DNA of 64,000 bases from an uncultured Burkholderiales bacterium. GTDB lineage: Bacteria; Pseudomonadota; Gammaproteobacteria; Burkholderiales; Burkholderiaceae_C. Positions 41,580-49,948 of this stretch are shown here, one piece after another (within the stretch, counting starts at the first letter, position 1; each line of letters begins with the position of its first letter). The notes under the pieces are model-generated. The model searched no databases, was not told the origin of the DNA, and saw nothing but the letters and a program-made list of their open reading frames with translations. The stretch is from NCBI GenBank assembly GCA_903886485.1, contig CAISMH010000019.1, positions 62,001 through 126,000 of the forward strand. The letters are read 5' to 3'. The translations under genes and the position numbers were made by a program.

Positions 41580-43189
41580 CCACGCATCACGCTCATTCAC
41601 ATCCCTCTGCGCTGAGCATTTTTTACAAGTGGGTCTTTGACCCCGAACATAAAAACGGCTTTTACGAAGTGGTGGAGCGCAGCATTGCGTTCTTGATCGT
41701 TGCCAGTGTTCTGGCGGTGTTGATTGAAAACACGCCCGAAATCTACAACACACACACCGCATGGTTTCATTGGTTTGATGTCGTCACGGTCGGCATCTTC
41801 ACCGCCGAATACGTGATGCGGGTGGCGACCGCGCACTTGAACCCAGAGTTTGCAAGCCAGCGCTTTCCTCGCCTGCGCTACGCCTTGAGCTTTTATGCCT
41901 TGATCGACTTGGTCGCCATAGCCCCGTTTTACTTTGCGCGTTTTGTAGATGTCGATGTAGAAATGTTGCGCGTCTTACGGGTACTGCGATTGGCGCGAAT
42001 GTTCAAGCTTTCGCGTCAACTCATCCCAGCTTGGCACGAGTTTCAAATGCTCAACGAAGGCCGCAGTTTGCGTGCCAAAGTGTTCGCCATGCTCGAGCCC
42101 ACCGGACACTCTGGCCGCTTGCACAGCTACATCGATAACTTCGTGGTGTTTTGGATTGCCTTGTCCATCACCTGCGTGGTGTTTGAAACTGTGGCCTCGG
42201 TGCGCAGCTTGTTTGCCGTGGAGTTTGAGGTCATCGATGTGATGGCCTTCACGATCTTCACCATCGAATACATCGCACGCGTCTACACCGCCCCCGAAAA
42301 TCCAAAATTCAAACACTTACGCATGCCGCACTGGGCACATGTGCGGACTGGTCAAGCCATCATCGACTTGCTGGCGATTCTGCCGTTCATCCTGGAGAGC
42401 TTGTTCAGCCAGCATGTGGATTTGCGCTTCTTGCGCGTTTTCCGACTCATGCGGATGCTCAAGCTCACGCGCTACACATCAGCCATGGAGACGCTGTTCA
42501 AAGTAGTCATGCGCGAATGGCAAGTGATCTTCGCTTCGGTCTTTGTGATGATGTTGCTTGTCATTCTGACGGCCAGCTTGGGCTATTTGTTTGAACATGA
42601 TGCACAGCCTGATAAGTTTGAAAATATTCCACAGTCCATCTACTGGGCTGTGATCACGCTCGCGTCCGTTGGCTATGGCGATATCTCGCCCATCACACCG
42701 CTGGGTCGTGCGCTCACCGTGGTCTTGGCCTTGGTCGGCATTGGCATCTTCGCCATTCCTGCTGGTTTGCTGGCCTCTGCATTTACAGATCAATTACGCA
42801 TTGACCGCGAGGCCTTCAAACAACGTTTGATGCATGCTTTTGAAGATGGCATGCTCGACAACTCAGAGCGCGAGTTGATCGTGGCCGAAGCGGAGCGGTT
42901 GCATTTGTCGCATGACGAAGTCAAACGCTTGACGGACGAAGCACGCAGCGAGTTTGCAGACAAAGAAGCCGCCAACCACACCCAAGCCAACGGCTTGGTG
43001 CTGGATGCCAAAGCTCACCCTGCGTTGGCTGCTGCGCAGTTCAAATTGCTGATCGCACAACTGAGCCTGATCGCTCAAGCCACTGGCGAAGTCGCCTTGC
43101 GCAAAGGCCTCGAGGAAAACAAAACCGATGTGCAAACCGAGCTGGATGTGCTGGCCTTGATCGTCAAGCCCAAAAGCGAAGGCGCATGA
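41576..43189 (+). CDS. Second tandem-voltage-sensor K+ channel-like protein, coupled to the sodium channel gene
   Basis: This 537-residue protein has the same S1-S4, S1-S4, S5-P-S6 plan as 34927-36564. Sensor 1: S2 FTAEYVMRV, S3 ALIDLVAIAP, S4 R132, R135, R138, R141, K144, R147. Sensor 2: FTIEYIARVY, AIIDLLAILP, S4 R284, R287, R290, R293, K296, R299. The filter is SVGYGDISP (S364-P372) with S6 GIGIFAIPAGLLASAF. The tail has DGMLDNSE (D424) and about 110 further, mostly helical residues. The start overlaps the sodium channel stop by four bases, so Na+ and K+ channels are made from one message. A 7-bp hairpin (43206-43223) follows the gene. Confidence 0.88.
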   Translation: MTTHHAHSHPSALSIFYKWVFDPEHKNGFYEVVERSIAFLIVASVLAVLIENTPEIYNTHTAWFHWFDVVTVGIFTAEYVMRVATAHLNPEFASQRFPRLRYALSFYALIDLVAIAPFYFARFVDVDVEMLRVLRVLRLARMFKLSRQLIPAWHEFQMLNEGRSLRAKVFAMLEPTGHSGRLHSYIDNFVVFWIALSITCVVFETVASVRSLFAVEFEVIDVMAFTIFTIEYIARVYTAPENPKFKHLRMPHWAHVRTGQAIIDLLAILPFILESLFSQHVDLRFLRVFRLMRMLKLTRYTSAMETLFKVVMREWQVIFASVFVMMLLVILTASLGYLFEHDAQPDKFENIPQSIYWAVITLASVGYGDISPITPLGRALTVVLALVGIGIFAIPAGLLASAFTDQLRIDREAFKQRLMHAFEDGMLDNSERELIVAEAERLHLSHDEVKRLTDEARSEFADKEAANHTQANGLVLDAKAHPALAAAQFKLLIAQLSLIAQATGEVALRKGLEENKTDVQTELDVLALIVKPKSEGA

Positions 43190-43205
43190 CACGGATGGTT
43201 TTGTA

Positions 43206-43223
43206 AGTCGGCGACAGCCGACT
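43206..43223 (+). terminator. Hairpin after the second tandem-sensor channel gene
   Basis: AGTCGGC and GCCGACT pair around a GACA loop, without a T tract. It may be a weak terminator or an mRNA 3'-end structure. Confidence 0.4.
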
Positions 43224-43249
43224 CACGCATTTGCGTTTAAGGTATGGGC

Positions 43250-43864
43250 ATGACGCATTTTTACGAACCTCGCCTTGGCCACGGCCTGCCCCATGACCCG
43301 TTCAACGCCATCGTTGGCCCTCGCCCAATTGGGTGGGTGTCCACACGCAGCAACAGCGGCGCACTGAACCTCGCCCCTTACAGCTTTTTCACGGCTTTCA
43401 ACTATGTGCCGCCGATCGTTGGTTTCTCCAGCACAGGCCCCAAAGACTCGCTGCGTAACGTGCAAGAGAACGGCATGTTTGTCTGGAACCTTGTCACGCG
43501 TCCCTTGGCCGAAGCCATGAACCAAACCTGCGCCCCCGTCGGCCCCGAAGTCAACGAGTTCGAGTTGGCAGGTTTGGCCACGGCCCCCTCACGCGTGGTC
43601 GATGTACCGCGCGTGGCCGATAGCCCTGTGTCATTTGAATGCCGCAGCACGCAAATCATTCAGCTCGAAGGCCTCGACCAACAAAAAGTGCCCACATGGT
43701 TGGTGTTAGGCGAAGTGGTGGGCGTTCACATTGCCGACCATTTGTTGAGGGATGGCATTTACGACACGGCCAGCGCTGGGCATATTTTGCGTGGCGGTGG
43801 CCCTGCAGATTACTTCACCATTGGGCCAGAACAGTTGTTTCAGATGTGGCGACCCAAGGCCTGA
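43250..43864 (+). CDS. Flavin reductase-like (FMN-binding split-barrel) protein
   Basis: This is a 204-residue protein of the flavin-reductase-like domain family. The opening segment PFNAIVGPRPIGWVSTRS, then LAPYSFFTAFNYVPPIVGFS and DSLRNVQENGMFVWNLVTRP, is the FMN-binding pattern of the DIM6/NTAB-type branch. ATG 43250 was preferred because AAGG lies seven bases upstream; ATG 43244 would place that site too close. It is probably cytoplasmic. Function beyond flavin binding is not evident. It has no obvious functional link to the preceding ion channels. Confidence 0.88.
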   Translation: MTHFYEPRLGHGLPHDPFNAIVGPRPIGWVSTRSNSGALNLAPYSFFTAFNYVPPIVGFSSTGPKDSLRNVQENGMFVWNLVTRPLAEAMNQTCAPVGPEVNEFELAGLATAPSRVVDVPRVADSPVSFECRSTQIIQLEGLDQQKVPTWLVLGEVVGVHIADHLLRDGIYDTASAGHILRGGGPADYFTIGPEQLFQMWRPKA

Positions 43865-43887
43865 ATGTACAGGGGGGGTAGCACACC

Positions 43888-44397
43888 TCAGGAAATCAAG
43901 TCTGCGCCTTTGAGGTAATCCATCTTGCCCACATCGACACCGTTGTGGCGCAAGATGGCATAGGCCGTGACTGTGTGGAAATACAAGTTAGGCAGCATCC
44001 ACTGGTACAAAAAGTCGTGCCCCTTCAACTTCAACACACGCTCGGGGCCTGCTGGAAACGACACCACTTTGTCTTCTGTACCAGCCAAGCTCTCGGCCGT
44101 CACAGTGCGTAAGTAGTCGATTGTTTTGGCAATGCGCGCTTGCAGTTCTTCAAACGTGGATTCGGTGTCTGCAAACTTCGGCGCTTCAGTGCCGCTCAAA
44201 CGTGCGAAGCCCAGCTTGCCCACATCACAGGCAATTTGCACTTGCTTCTTCAGAGGAAACATATCGGGGGCTAAGCGCGCACTGGTCAGCACCAGTGGGT
44301 CAATCTTGCGGGCTTGGGCCGAGGCCGCGCCTTTTTCAAGAATGCCACTCAAAGCATTGAGGGTACGAATGAAGTCTGGAATCGATTGAGCAATCAT
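43888..44397 (-). CDS. DUF1993-family protein
   Basis: This is a 169-residue soluble helical protein of the DUF1993 family, which is related in fold to DinB-like four-helix bundles. The pattern SIPDFIRTLNALSGILEKG, SARLAPDMFPLKKQVQIACD and LPNLYFHTVTAYAILRHNGV matches the family, including a His suited to metal binding. ATG 44397 was chosen; a longer in-frame start runs into the neighbouring terminator. The biochemical role is unknown. It converges on the flavin-reductase-like gene. Confidence 0.87.
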   Translation of the reverse strand: MIAQSIPDFIRTLNALSGILEKGAASAQARKIDPLVLTSARLAPDMFPLKKQVQIACDVGKLGFARLSGTEAPKFADTESTFEELQARIAKTIDYLRTVTAESLAGTEDKVVSFPAGPERVLKLKGHDFLYQWMLPNLYFHTVTAYAILRHNGVDVGKMDYLKGADLIS

Positions 44398-44452
44398 GGT
44401 GTTGAAAAATGTGAAGAGATGAAGCTGCGAATTAAACACCAAGATCACCTCC

Positions 44453-44487
44453 AAAAAAAAACCGCAGTCTAAAAACTGCGGTTTTTT
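44453..44487 (-). terminator. Rho-independent terminator after the lactate permease gene
   Basis: ACCGCAGT and ACTGCGGT form an 8-bp stem (extended by A/T pairs) with T runs on either side. It lies just beyond the lldP stop on the minus strand. Confidence 0.9.
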
Positions 44488-44527
44488 GTGGCACGGCTGA
44501 GGCCACCGCCCCAGCGTCTGCCGGTAC

Positions 44528-46189
44528 TTAACCCACCACCATCAAGTGGAATGGCCACACATACGCTTGCAGCGTCACGTACAAGCCCACCAAGCAAGCC
44601 AGTGCAATTGAATGGAAGAACACATAGCGCAGGATGTCGCCTTCGTGGTTGAACCAACGTGTGGCGGTGGAGGCCACCACGATGGATTGCGCATCAATCA
44701 TCTTGCCCATCACACCGCCTGAGCTGTTGGCAGCCCCCATCAAGTTGGCGCTCAAGCCCAGTTGCTCGGCCGCTACTTTTTGCATGCCACCAAACAACAC
44801 GTTCGACGCGGTGTCAGAGCCCGTCATCGCGACGCCAATCCAGCCCATCAAGGTACCGAAGAACGGATAGAACACACCGGTGTTAGCAAACGCCAAACCG
44901 AGTGTGGTGTCCGTGCCAGAGAAACGTGTCAACGTACCCAAGCCCAGCATCAAGACAATGGTCAACAACGAATAGCGCACCAACCAAAAGGTACGCACAT
45001 ACGAGCGAACGATTTCTGTGGGCTTGTACTTCATCACCAAGGCACCGACGATGGCCGACACAAAAATGCCCGTGCCTGTGGCAGACAACAAGCCCAGTGT
45101 GTAGACCGCGCCCTCTTTGGTGGGGTTCGCAACCACGGGTGGCATCTTCTCGACCAGATTGTGCAAACCTTCGATGGGGAAAGCAGGCGCCCAGATGCTG
45201 TTGAAGTAGGCTTTCACCGGTGGCAAGCCCCAGATGAACACGAACACAGACAAGATCACCCAAGGCGTCCAAGCACGCACCAACTCTGCACGTGAATGCT
45301 GCACCACAACCGCCGCGGGTTTGGCTTCACCACCATCGGTTTCATGGCCTTTGAGTGAAGGCGATGTCCAAATGGTTTTGGGCTGCCAGACGCGCAAGAA
45401 AATAATCAGTGAAGTCATCGACACGATGGCTGCAATGATGTCCACCAGCTCTGGGCCAATGAAGTTAGACACCAAGTACTGAGGAATGGCAAACGACAAG
45501 CCCGTGACCAAAATCGCTGGCCAAATTTCCATCATGGCTTTGCGACCTGCAAACGCCCAGATCAACCAAAACGGCACGAGCAATGAGAAGAAAGGCAACT
45601 GACGGCCAATCATCGCGGTGACTTGCATCAAGTCGTAGCCGTGCACTTTGGCCAGCGTGATGACCGGTGTGCCCAAAGCACCAAATGCGACAGGCGCGGT
45701 GTTGGCAATCAAACTCAGGCCAGAAGCCGCCAAGGGCGAAAAGCCCAAGCCGATCAAGATACCTGCGGTCACAGCCACAGGGGTGCCGAAACCTGCAGCG
45801 CCTTCGAAGAAGGCGCCAAAACAAAACGCGATCAACAACAATTGCAAGCGGCGGTCATCGGTGATGCCAGACAAAGAGTCTTGCAACACTTTGAAGCTGC
45901 CGTTTTGCTCGGCCATTTGTTGCAAGAAGATGATGTTGAGCACGATCCAGCCGATCGGCAACAAGCCCGTCAAGCCACCGTACATCGCCGCCTTACCCGC
46001 CATCTCGGCAGGCATGCCATACGCCAAGATCGCGACCACCAAAGCGGCCACCAAACCCAAACCTGCGGCAATGTGCGCTTTGATGTGCATGAAGCCCAAC
46101 GCCACCAACATCACCACCACGGGAATCGCGGCCAACAAGGTGGACACCACCATGTTGCCGAACGGGTCATAGACCTGTTGCCAAACCAT
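44528..46189 (-). CDS. lldP: L-lactate permease
   Basis: This is a 553-residue inner-membrane lactate/glycolate:proton symporter of the LctP family with about 12-14 membrane segments. Characteristic segments are QVYDPFGNMVVSTLLAAIPV at the N-terminus, GAFFEGAAGFGTPVAVTAGI, ANTAPVAFGALGTPV, and TGSDTASNVLFGGMQKVAAE. ATG 46189 has a strong AAGGAG upstream; 17 extra in-frame codons upstream cross the operator and were rejected. No lactate dehydrogenase gene is adjacent. A GntR-type regulator is divergent. Confidence 0.95.
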   Translation of the reverse strand: MVWQQVYDPFGNMVVSTLLAAIPVVVMLVALGFMHIKAHIAAGLGLVAALVVAILAYGMPAEMAGKAAMYGGLTGLLPIGWIVLNIIFLQQMAEQNGSFKVLQDSLSGITDDRRLQLLLIAFCFGAFFEGAAGFGTPVAVTAGILIGLGFSPLAASGLSLIANTAPVAFGALGTPVITLAKVHGYDLMQVTAMIGRQLPFFSLLVPFWLIWAFAGRKAMMEIWPAILVTGLSFAIPQYLVSNFIGPELVDIIAAIVSMTSLIIFLRVWQPKTIWTSPSLKGHETDGGEAKPAAVVVQHSRAELVRAWTPWVILSVFVFIWGLPPVKAYFNSIWAPAFPIEGLHNLVEKMPPVVANPTKEGAVYTLGLLSATGTGIFVSAIVGALVMKYKPTEIVRSYVRTFWLVRYSLLTIVLMLGLGTLTRFSGTDTTLGLAFANTGVFYPFFGTLMGWIGVAMTGSDTASNVLFGGMQKVAAEQLGLSANLMGAANSSGGVMGKMIDAQSIVVASTATRWFNHEGDILRYVFFHSIALACLVGLYVTLQAYVWPFHLMVVG

Positions 46190-46220
46190 ACACTTCTCCT
46201 TGAAACATTCAATCAAAAAT

Positions 46221-46231
46221 TGGTCATACCA
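46221..46231. promoter_or_regulatory. GntR (LldR/PdhR-type) operator upstream of lldP
   Basis: TGGTCATACCA is a perfect TGGT-N3-ACCA palindrome, flanked as TTGGTCATACCACTT. It is the known recognition pattern of the FadR/PdhR/LldR regulators and lies 32 bases upstream of the lldP start. Confidence 0.8.
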
Positions 46232-46332
46232 CTTAACCATAGTGTAAGAAACTCTGCCCCCTGACCCATGTAGGTGATTACCCTGTCAGAGGGCTAATGC
46301 GAGGCAATGTTCCCAGAATTCAGCCAATAATT

Positions 46333-46343
46333 TGGTCTTACCA
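46333..46343. promoter_or_regulatory. Second GntR (LldR-type) operator, at the regulator's own promoter
   Basis: TGGTCTTACCA, flanked as TTTGGTCTTACCACTT, matches the site near lldP and lies 13 bases before the regulator ATG (46356). Two sites about 112 bases apart could allow looping or independent repression of both genes. Confidence 0.8.
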
Positions 46344-46355
46344 CTTTGCACGCCT

Positions 46356-47114
46356 ATGGTCCGCACCTCATCCCCTGTTGTTCGTTTGGCCGATACCGTT
46401 GTCACGGAAATTGAGAATCAAATTCTCGATGGGGCACTGCGCCCGGGGGATCGCATCCCGTCCGAGCGCCAGCTTGCACAAGACTTTGGCGTGTCGCGAC
46501 CTTCGATTCGTGAGGCGATTCAAAAGTTAGTGGCCAAAGGTCTGCTCGTCACCCGCCATGGCGGTGGCACCACCGTGACGGACAAACTGGATGCCCCGTT
46601 TGTGGACCCGTGGCAAGACATGGTCAAAGACCATCCGATGCTGCACCGCGATATCTTGGAGGTTCGTGAAATGCTGGAAGGCCAAGCCGCTGAGCTGGCC
46701 GCACAACGGGCCACCGATGTCGACCTGGCACGTCTCGACCAAGCGTTTGAGGTCTTGGACCAAGCCTACGCCAGCAAAGACCTGGAAGCATCGATCACTG
46801 CCGATGTGGCCTTTCATCAAGCCGTGGCCGAGGCCTCACACAACGTATTCATTGGTCACCTCACGGCCAGTTTGATGCGCGTCATCCATGAGCATGTGCA
46901 CAACAACCTCAAGCACTCACACACGCGGCCTACACAGTGGGAACATCTGCGCAGCCAGCATCGTGCCATTTGGAAAGCCATCAAAGCCAATCAGCCGAAC
47001 AAAGCAGGTGCTGCGGCCAAAGAGCACAGCATCTATATCCGTGAGAGCATTGAAAACAACGCGCTGGATGCGCACCGACGCGTCAGTGCACTCAGGCGTG
47101 CAGGAACCCACTAA
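46356..47114 (+). CDS. lldR: GntR/FadR-family regulator of lactate utilisation (LldR-like)
   Basis: This is a 252-residue GntR regulator. The winged helix reads ILDGALRPGDRIPSERQLAQ, then DFGVSRPSIREAIQKLVAKG. The FCD effector domain has conserved metal-ligand residues in DVAFHQAVAEASHN and SQHRAIWKAI. ATG 46356 starts just after the second TGGT-N3-ACCA operator. Divergence from lldP plus both operators supports lactate-responsive control. A glycolate regulator (GlcC-like) would be the main alternative. Confidence 0.88.
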   Translation: MVRTSSPVVRLADTVVTEIENQILDGALRPGDRIPSERQLAQDFGVSRPSIREAIQKLVAKGLLVTRHGGGTTVTDKLDAPFVDPWQDMVKDHPMLHRDILEVREMLEGQAAELAAQRATDVDLARLDQAFEVLDQAYASKDLEASITADVAFHQAVAEASHNVFIGHLTASLMRVIHEHVHNNLKHSHTRPTQWEHLRSQHRAIWKAIKANQPNKAGAAAKEHSIYIRESIENNALDAHRRVSALRRAGTH

Positions 47115-47129
47115 GGCACAGCAGGTGGC

Positions 47130-47951
47130 TCAAAAACCGAAGTTTTTTAGAGGAGCGTCCCACATCATGGCGCGGCGCTCAGAAGCACTGAATGCCGTTT
47201 CATAAATTTTGAGCATCGGCCCGTAATCCAAGCGCTCAGGTGCTTTGAGGTAAGGCCAGTCGGAGGCCCACACACAATGGGACACACCGAAGTCGCGTAC
47301 CAAAGCATCCATGAAGATGCGTGTATCACTGAAGGGATAGCCCACCTGCGAGAACTTGGCAAACCCAGAGAGCTTGACGACCGCACGTCCCTCGCGTCCC
47401 AGCGCTAGCAACGCTTGAAACCCAGGTTGCGATAAACCAGCGTTTAAATTTGGACGACCGCAGTGATCGATCATGACTTTCACATCCACACGCGCGAGCA
47501 TGGGTAAAAAATCCAACAGCAAATCGTTCTCAACTTGAAACTGCGCCCACATGTCGAGTTGCTGGAGTCGGCGCAACAAGGGTTCGATGTTGGAATAAAA
47601 ATCAAAGCCCATCAAAGATGGATTGAAGGCCACACCGATCACACCTTGAGATTTGAATGCGGACAAGGCGTCCAAGCTGCAATCGTTGGGCACGACGGCA
47701 ATGCCTTTGAACACACCCGGCGCAGCAGCGATGGCCTCCAACAAACAACGGTTGTCGGTGCCATAGCCCGAGTTGGGCCCCACCAGCAGCGCGTGCTTGA
47801 CCGCATAACAAGCCATGACCTCTTGGAAGTATTTGGCACTGCCCATCTCTTGCCCTGCCGGACGGTAAGACACCTGCGCACCATAAGGGAAGCGACTGGG
47901 CTCCAACACATGGCAATGTGAATCAATCTTGGGCTCTGTGAAGAAATGCAT
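47130..47951 (-). CDS. Amidohydrolase-2 family (TIM-barrel) metal-dependent hydrolase
   Basis: This is a 273-residue hydrolase of the amidohydrolase-2/PDC-lactonase group. The metal motif DSHCHV (His12, His14) is at the N-terminus, followed by MIDHCGRPN, VVKLSGF and the terminal CVWASDWPYLK motif with the catalytic Asp. It lies three bases after the AroE-like gene and belongs to a minus-strand set with an ABC binding protein and an aromatic-type dioxygenase. A lactone or ring-fission product is a plausible substrate; the exact reaction is not inferable. Confidence 0.85.
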   Translation of the reverse strand: MHFFTEPKIDSHCHVLEPSRFPYGAQVSYRPAGQEMGSAKYFQEVMACYAVKHALLVGPNSGYGTDNRCLLEAIAAAPGVFKGIAVVPNDCSLDALSAFKSQGVIGVAFNPSLMGFDFYSNIEPLLRRLQQLDMWAQFQVENDLLLDFLPMLARVDVKVMIDHCGRPNLNAGLSQPGFQALLALGREGRAVVKLSGFAKFSQVGYPFSDTRIFMDALVRDFGVSHCVWASDWPYLKAPERLDYGPMLKIYETAFSASERRAMMWDAPLKNFGF

Positions 47952-47954
47952 AGG

Positions 47955-48797
47955 TCAGAAGGTGGCAAGAATGGCTTGACGCAACTCTTCGGTGATTTCT
48001 GGCTTCACCCCAAACCATGCCTCAAATGCAGGAATGGCTTGGTTCAGCAACATGCCCAGCCCGTTCACCGTCAAGTGGCCACGCTCACGCGCGGCTGCCA
48101 ACAACGGTGTTTCGAGTGGGATGTAAATCAATTCAGACACCATGGCGGTTTTGGGCAAGGCCTCCAAACTGATCTCTAGCGGCGGTTGGCCATACATGCC
48201 TTGGTTGGTGGTGTTGACCAACATGGCGGCCCCTTCCAAGGCGGCGTGGCGCTCTTGCCAGTCGTAGGTCTTGACGATGCGAGGGTCCACCGCCGCCAAC
48301 TCATCGGCCTTGGCTCGGGTGCGGTTGATCAAGCGAATTTCTTTTGCCCCTTCATCCAGCAAGCTGATGACCACCGCGCGCGCAGCGCCACCTGCGCCGA
48401 TGACGGTGATCGGACCGTCATCCGCGCGCCATGTGGGCTTGGCATCTTTCAAGCTTTGAATGTAGCCAAACCCATCGTTGTTGAAGCCATGAAGACTGCC
48501 ATCTGGCTGCACCACGATGCAGTTGATCGCGCCAATGCGTTGGGCCATGGGACTCAATTGGTCCATCAGCTTCATCGCCATCAGCTTGTGTGGCTGCGTG
48601 ATGTTGCAACCTGCAAGCCCCAGCGCAGACAGACCTCGGATAGCTGCCTCGACGTTTTCGATCTGCACGGGGAAGTGCCCGTAGGCACCTTTCAAGTTGT
48701 ACTTTTTAATCCAGTAGTTGTGCAGGATGGGCGAGCGTGACTGAAACACGGGCATCCCCATGACACCGGCCAACTTGAACTGATTGCTATCTGACAT
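47955..48797 (-). CDS. Shikimate dehydrogenase family protein (AroE/quinate dehydrogenase-like)
   Basis: This is a 280-residue NAD(P)-dependent dehydrogenase. The substrate-binding SRSPILHNYW, the NITQPHK motif with catalytic Lys71, GFNNDG with Asp108, and the Rossmann loop IGAGGAARAVV are all present. The downstream hydrolase and upstream LivK-type binding protein suggest a catabolic rather than a biosynthetic role, for example in quinate or shikimate use. A housekeeping aroE usually sits elsewhere, but I cannot exclude that this is the only copy. Confidence 0.88.
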   Translation of the reverse strand: MSDSNQFKLAGVMGMPVFQSRSPILHNYWIKKYNLKGAYGHFPVQIENVEAAIRGLSALGLAGCNITQPHKLMAMKLMDQLSPMAQRIGAINCIVVQPDGSLHGFNNDGFGYIQSLKDAKPTWRADDGPITVIGAGGAARAVVISLLDEGAKEIRLINRTRAKADELAAVDPRIVKTYDWQERHAALEGAAMLVNTTNQGMYGQPPLEISLEALPKTAMVSELIYIPLETPLLAAARERGHLTVNGLGMLLNQAIPAFEAWFGVKPEITEELRQAILATF

Positions 48798-48811
48798 GCT
48801 TCAAACCTTGC

Positions 48812-49948
48812 TTATTTTTTATTGACGGGTGGCAAGATTTCACTCACCACTTGCTTGCCGTTCACAACTTTGGTCAAGTAACTTTCACGGTCCAAGTCAC
48901 CGTTTTCGTCGTAAGAAATATCCAACAACAAACCGGGGTATGTTTTGGCAGAGAGGCTGATGTTTTTCATCGCGGCCGCAAATGCTTTGGAGTCAAACTT
49001 GCCCAACTTCTCGGTCACCGCCTTCACGGTGTACATGCCGATGTAGCCCTTCAAACCGTTGTGGTCGGAGCGTGAGTTGTATTCCTTCTGGAATGCGGCA
49101 TCAAACTTCTTCACACCGGCTTGTGGCGCATCGGCGGTCAAGCCCACGTGTGCGATTGCGCCGTTCGCGGCATCGCCCGCTAACTCAATCACTTTTTGGC
49201 TGGTCAGCACTGTCTCGCCAATCACGGGCTTTTTGTAGCCTTGCTTCTTCAGCTCGCGCAACAAACGTGCGGACTCTTCTTCGTTGGTATAGGCAAACAA
49301 GGCATCTGCATTCGATTGCTTGGCTTTCACCACCACGCTGCTGAAGTCCACTTGGCCGGGCTCAGACGAAATATCAGCGCCCACTTTGATGCCACGTGCT
49401 TCCAAGGCCTTGATGATCAGATCGCGACCGCCTTTGCCAAAGTCGTTGTTCACATACACCACGTCAACGGTCTTGGCCTTGACTTTGTCTTTGATGTAGT
49501 TGGCAATCTTGGGCATCGCCGTGGACTGTGTGAACGAGGTACGGAAAACGTAGGGGTTACCTTGCTGCGTGATCGCAGCGGCCTCACCGCCCGTGAAATT
49601 TGGAATCTCAGCGCGCTTGGTAGAGGCCATGCTCACCATGATGGAGCCAGAGAACACAGGGCCCATGACGACATAAGCGCCCTCGTCCACGGCCTTGTCG
49701 GTCAGACCCTTGGCAACGCCGGGGTTCGATTGCGTGTCGTACGACACGTAGTCCACCTTCTTGCCCAAGATGCCGCCCGCCGCATTGATCTCTTTGACGG
49801 CCAGCTTGATGCCGTTGTCAAAGTTCGTACCCGAGGTCGTCCCCGTTCCCGTCAGCTCCACCAAGCCAACAATCTTGACGCTTTGTGCGCTCGCCAGAGA
49901 GGCCACACCAATCACAGACGACAGCACCAGTGTTTTGAACAATTTCAT
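48812..49948 (-). CDS. Branched-chain amino acid-type (LivK-like) ABC transporter substrate-binding protein
   Basis: This is a 378-residue periplasmic binding protein of the Leu/Ile/Val family. Residues 1-21 are a Sec signal peptide (ending ASAQ). The mature protein starts VKIVGLVELTGTGTTSGTNF, with INAAGGILGKKVDYVSYDTQ and VDVVYVNNDFGKGGRDLI as family markers. A good ribosome-binding site (TAGGAGA) precedes ATG 49948. Permease and ATPase genes are not nearby. Many paralogues in Comamonadaceae bind aromatic acids, which fits the AroE-like and hydrolase neighbours. Confidence 0.9.
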   Translation of the reverse strand: MKLFKTLVLSSVIGVASLASAQSVKIVGLVELTGTGTTSGTNFDNGIKLAVKEINAAGGILGKKVDYVSYDTQSNPGVAKGLTDKAVDEGAYVVMGPVFSGSIMVSMASTKRAEIPNFTGGEAAAITQQGNPYVFRTSFTQSTAMPKIANYIKDKVKAKTVDVVYVNNDFGKGGRDLIIKALEARGIKVGADISSEPGQVDFSSVVVKAKQSNADALFAYTNEEESARLLRELKKQGYKKPVIGETVLTSQKVIELAGDAANGAIAHVGLTADAPQAGVKKFDAAFQKEYNSRSDHNGLKGYIGMYTVKAVTEKLGKFDSKAFAAAMKNISLSAKTYPGLLLDISYDENGDLDRESYLTKVVNGKQVVSEILPPVNKK

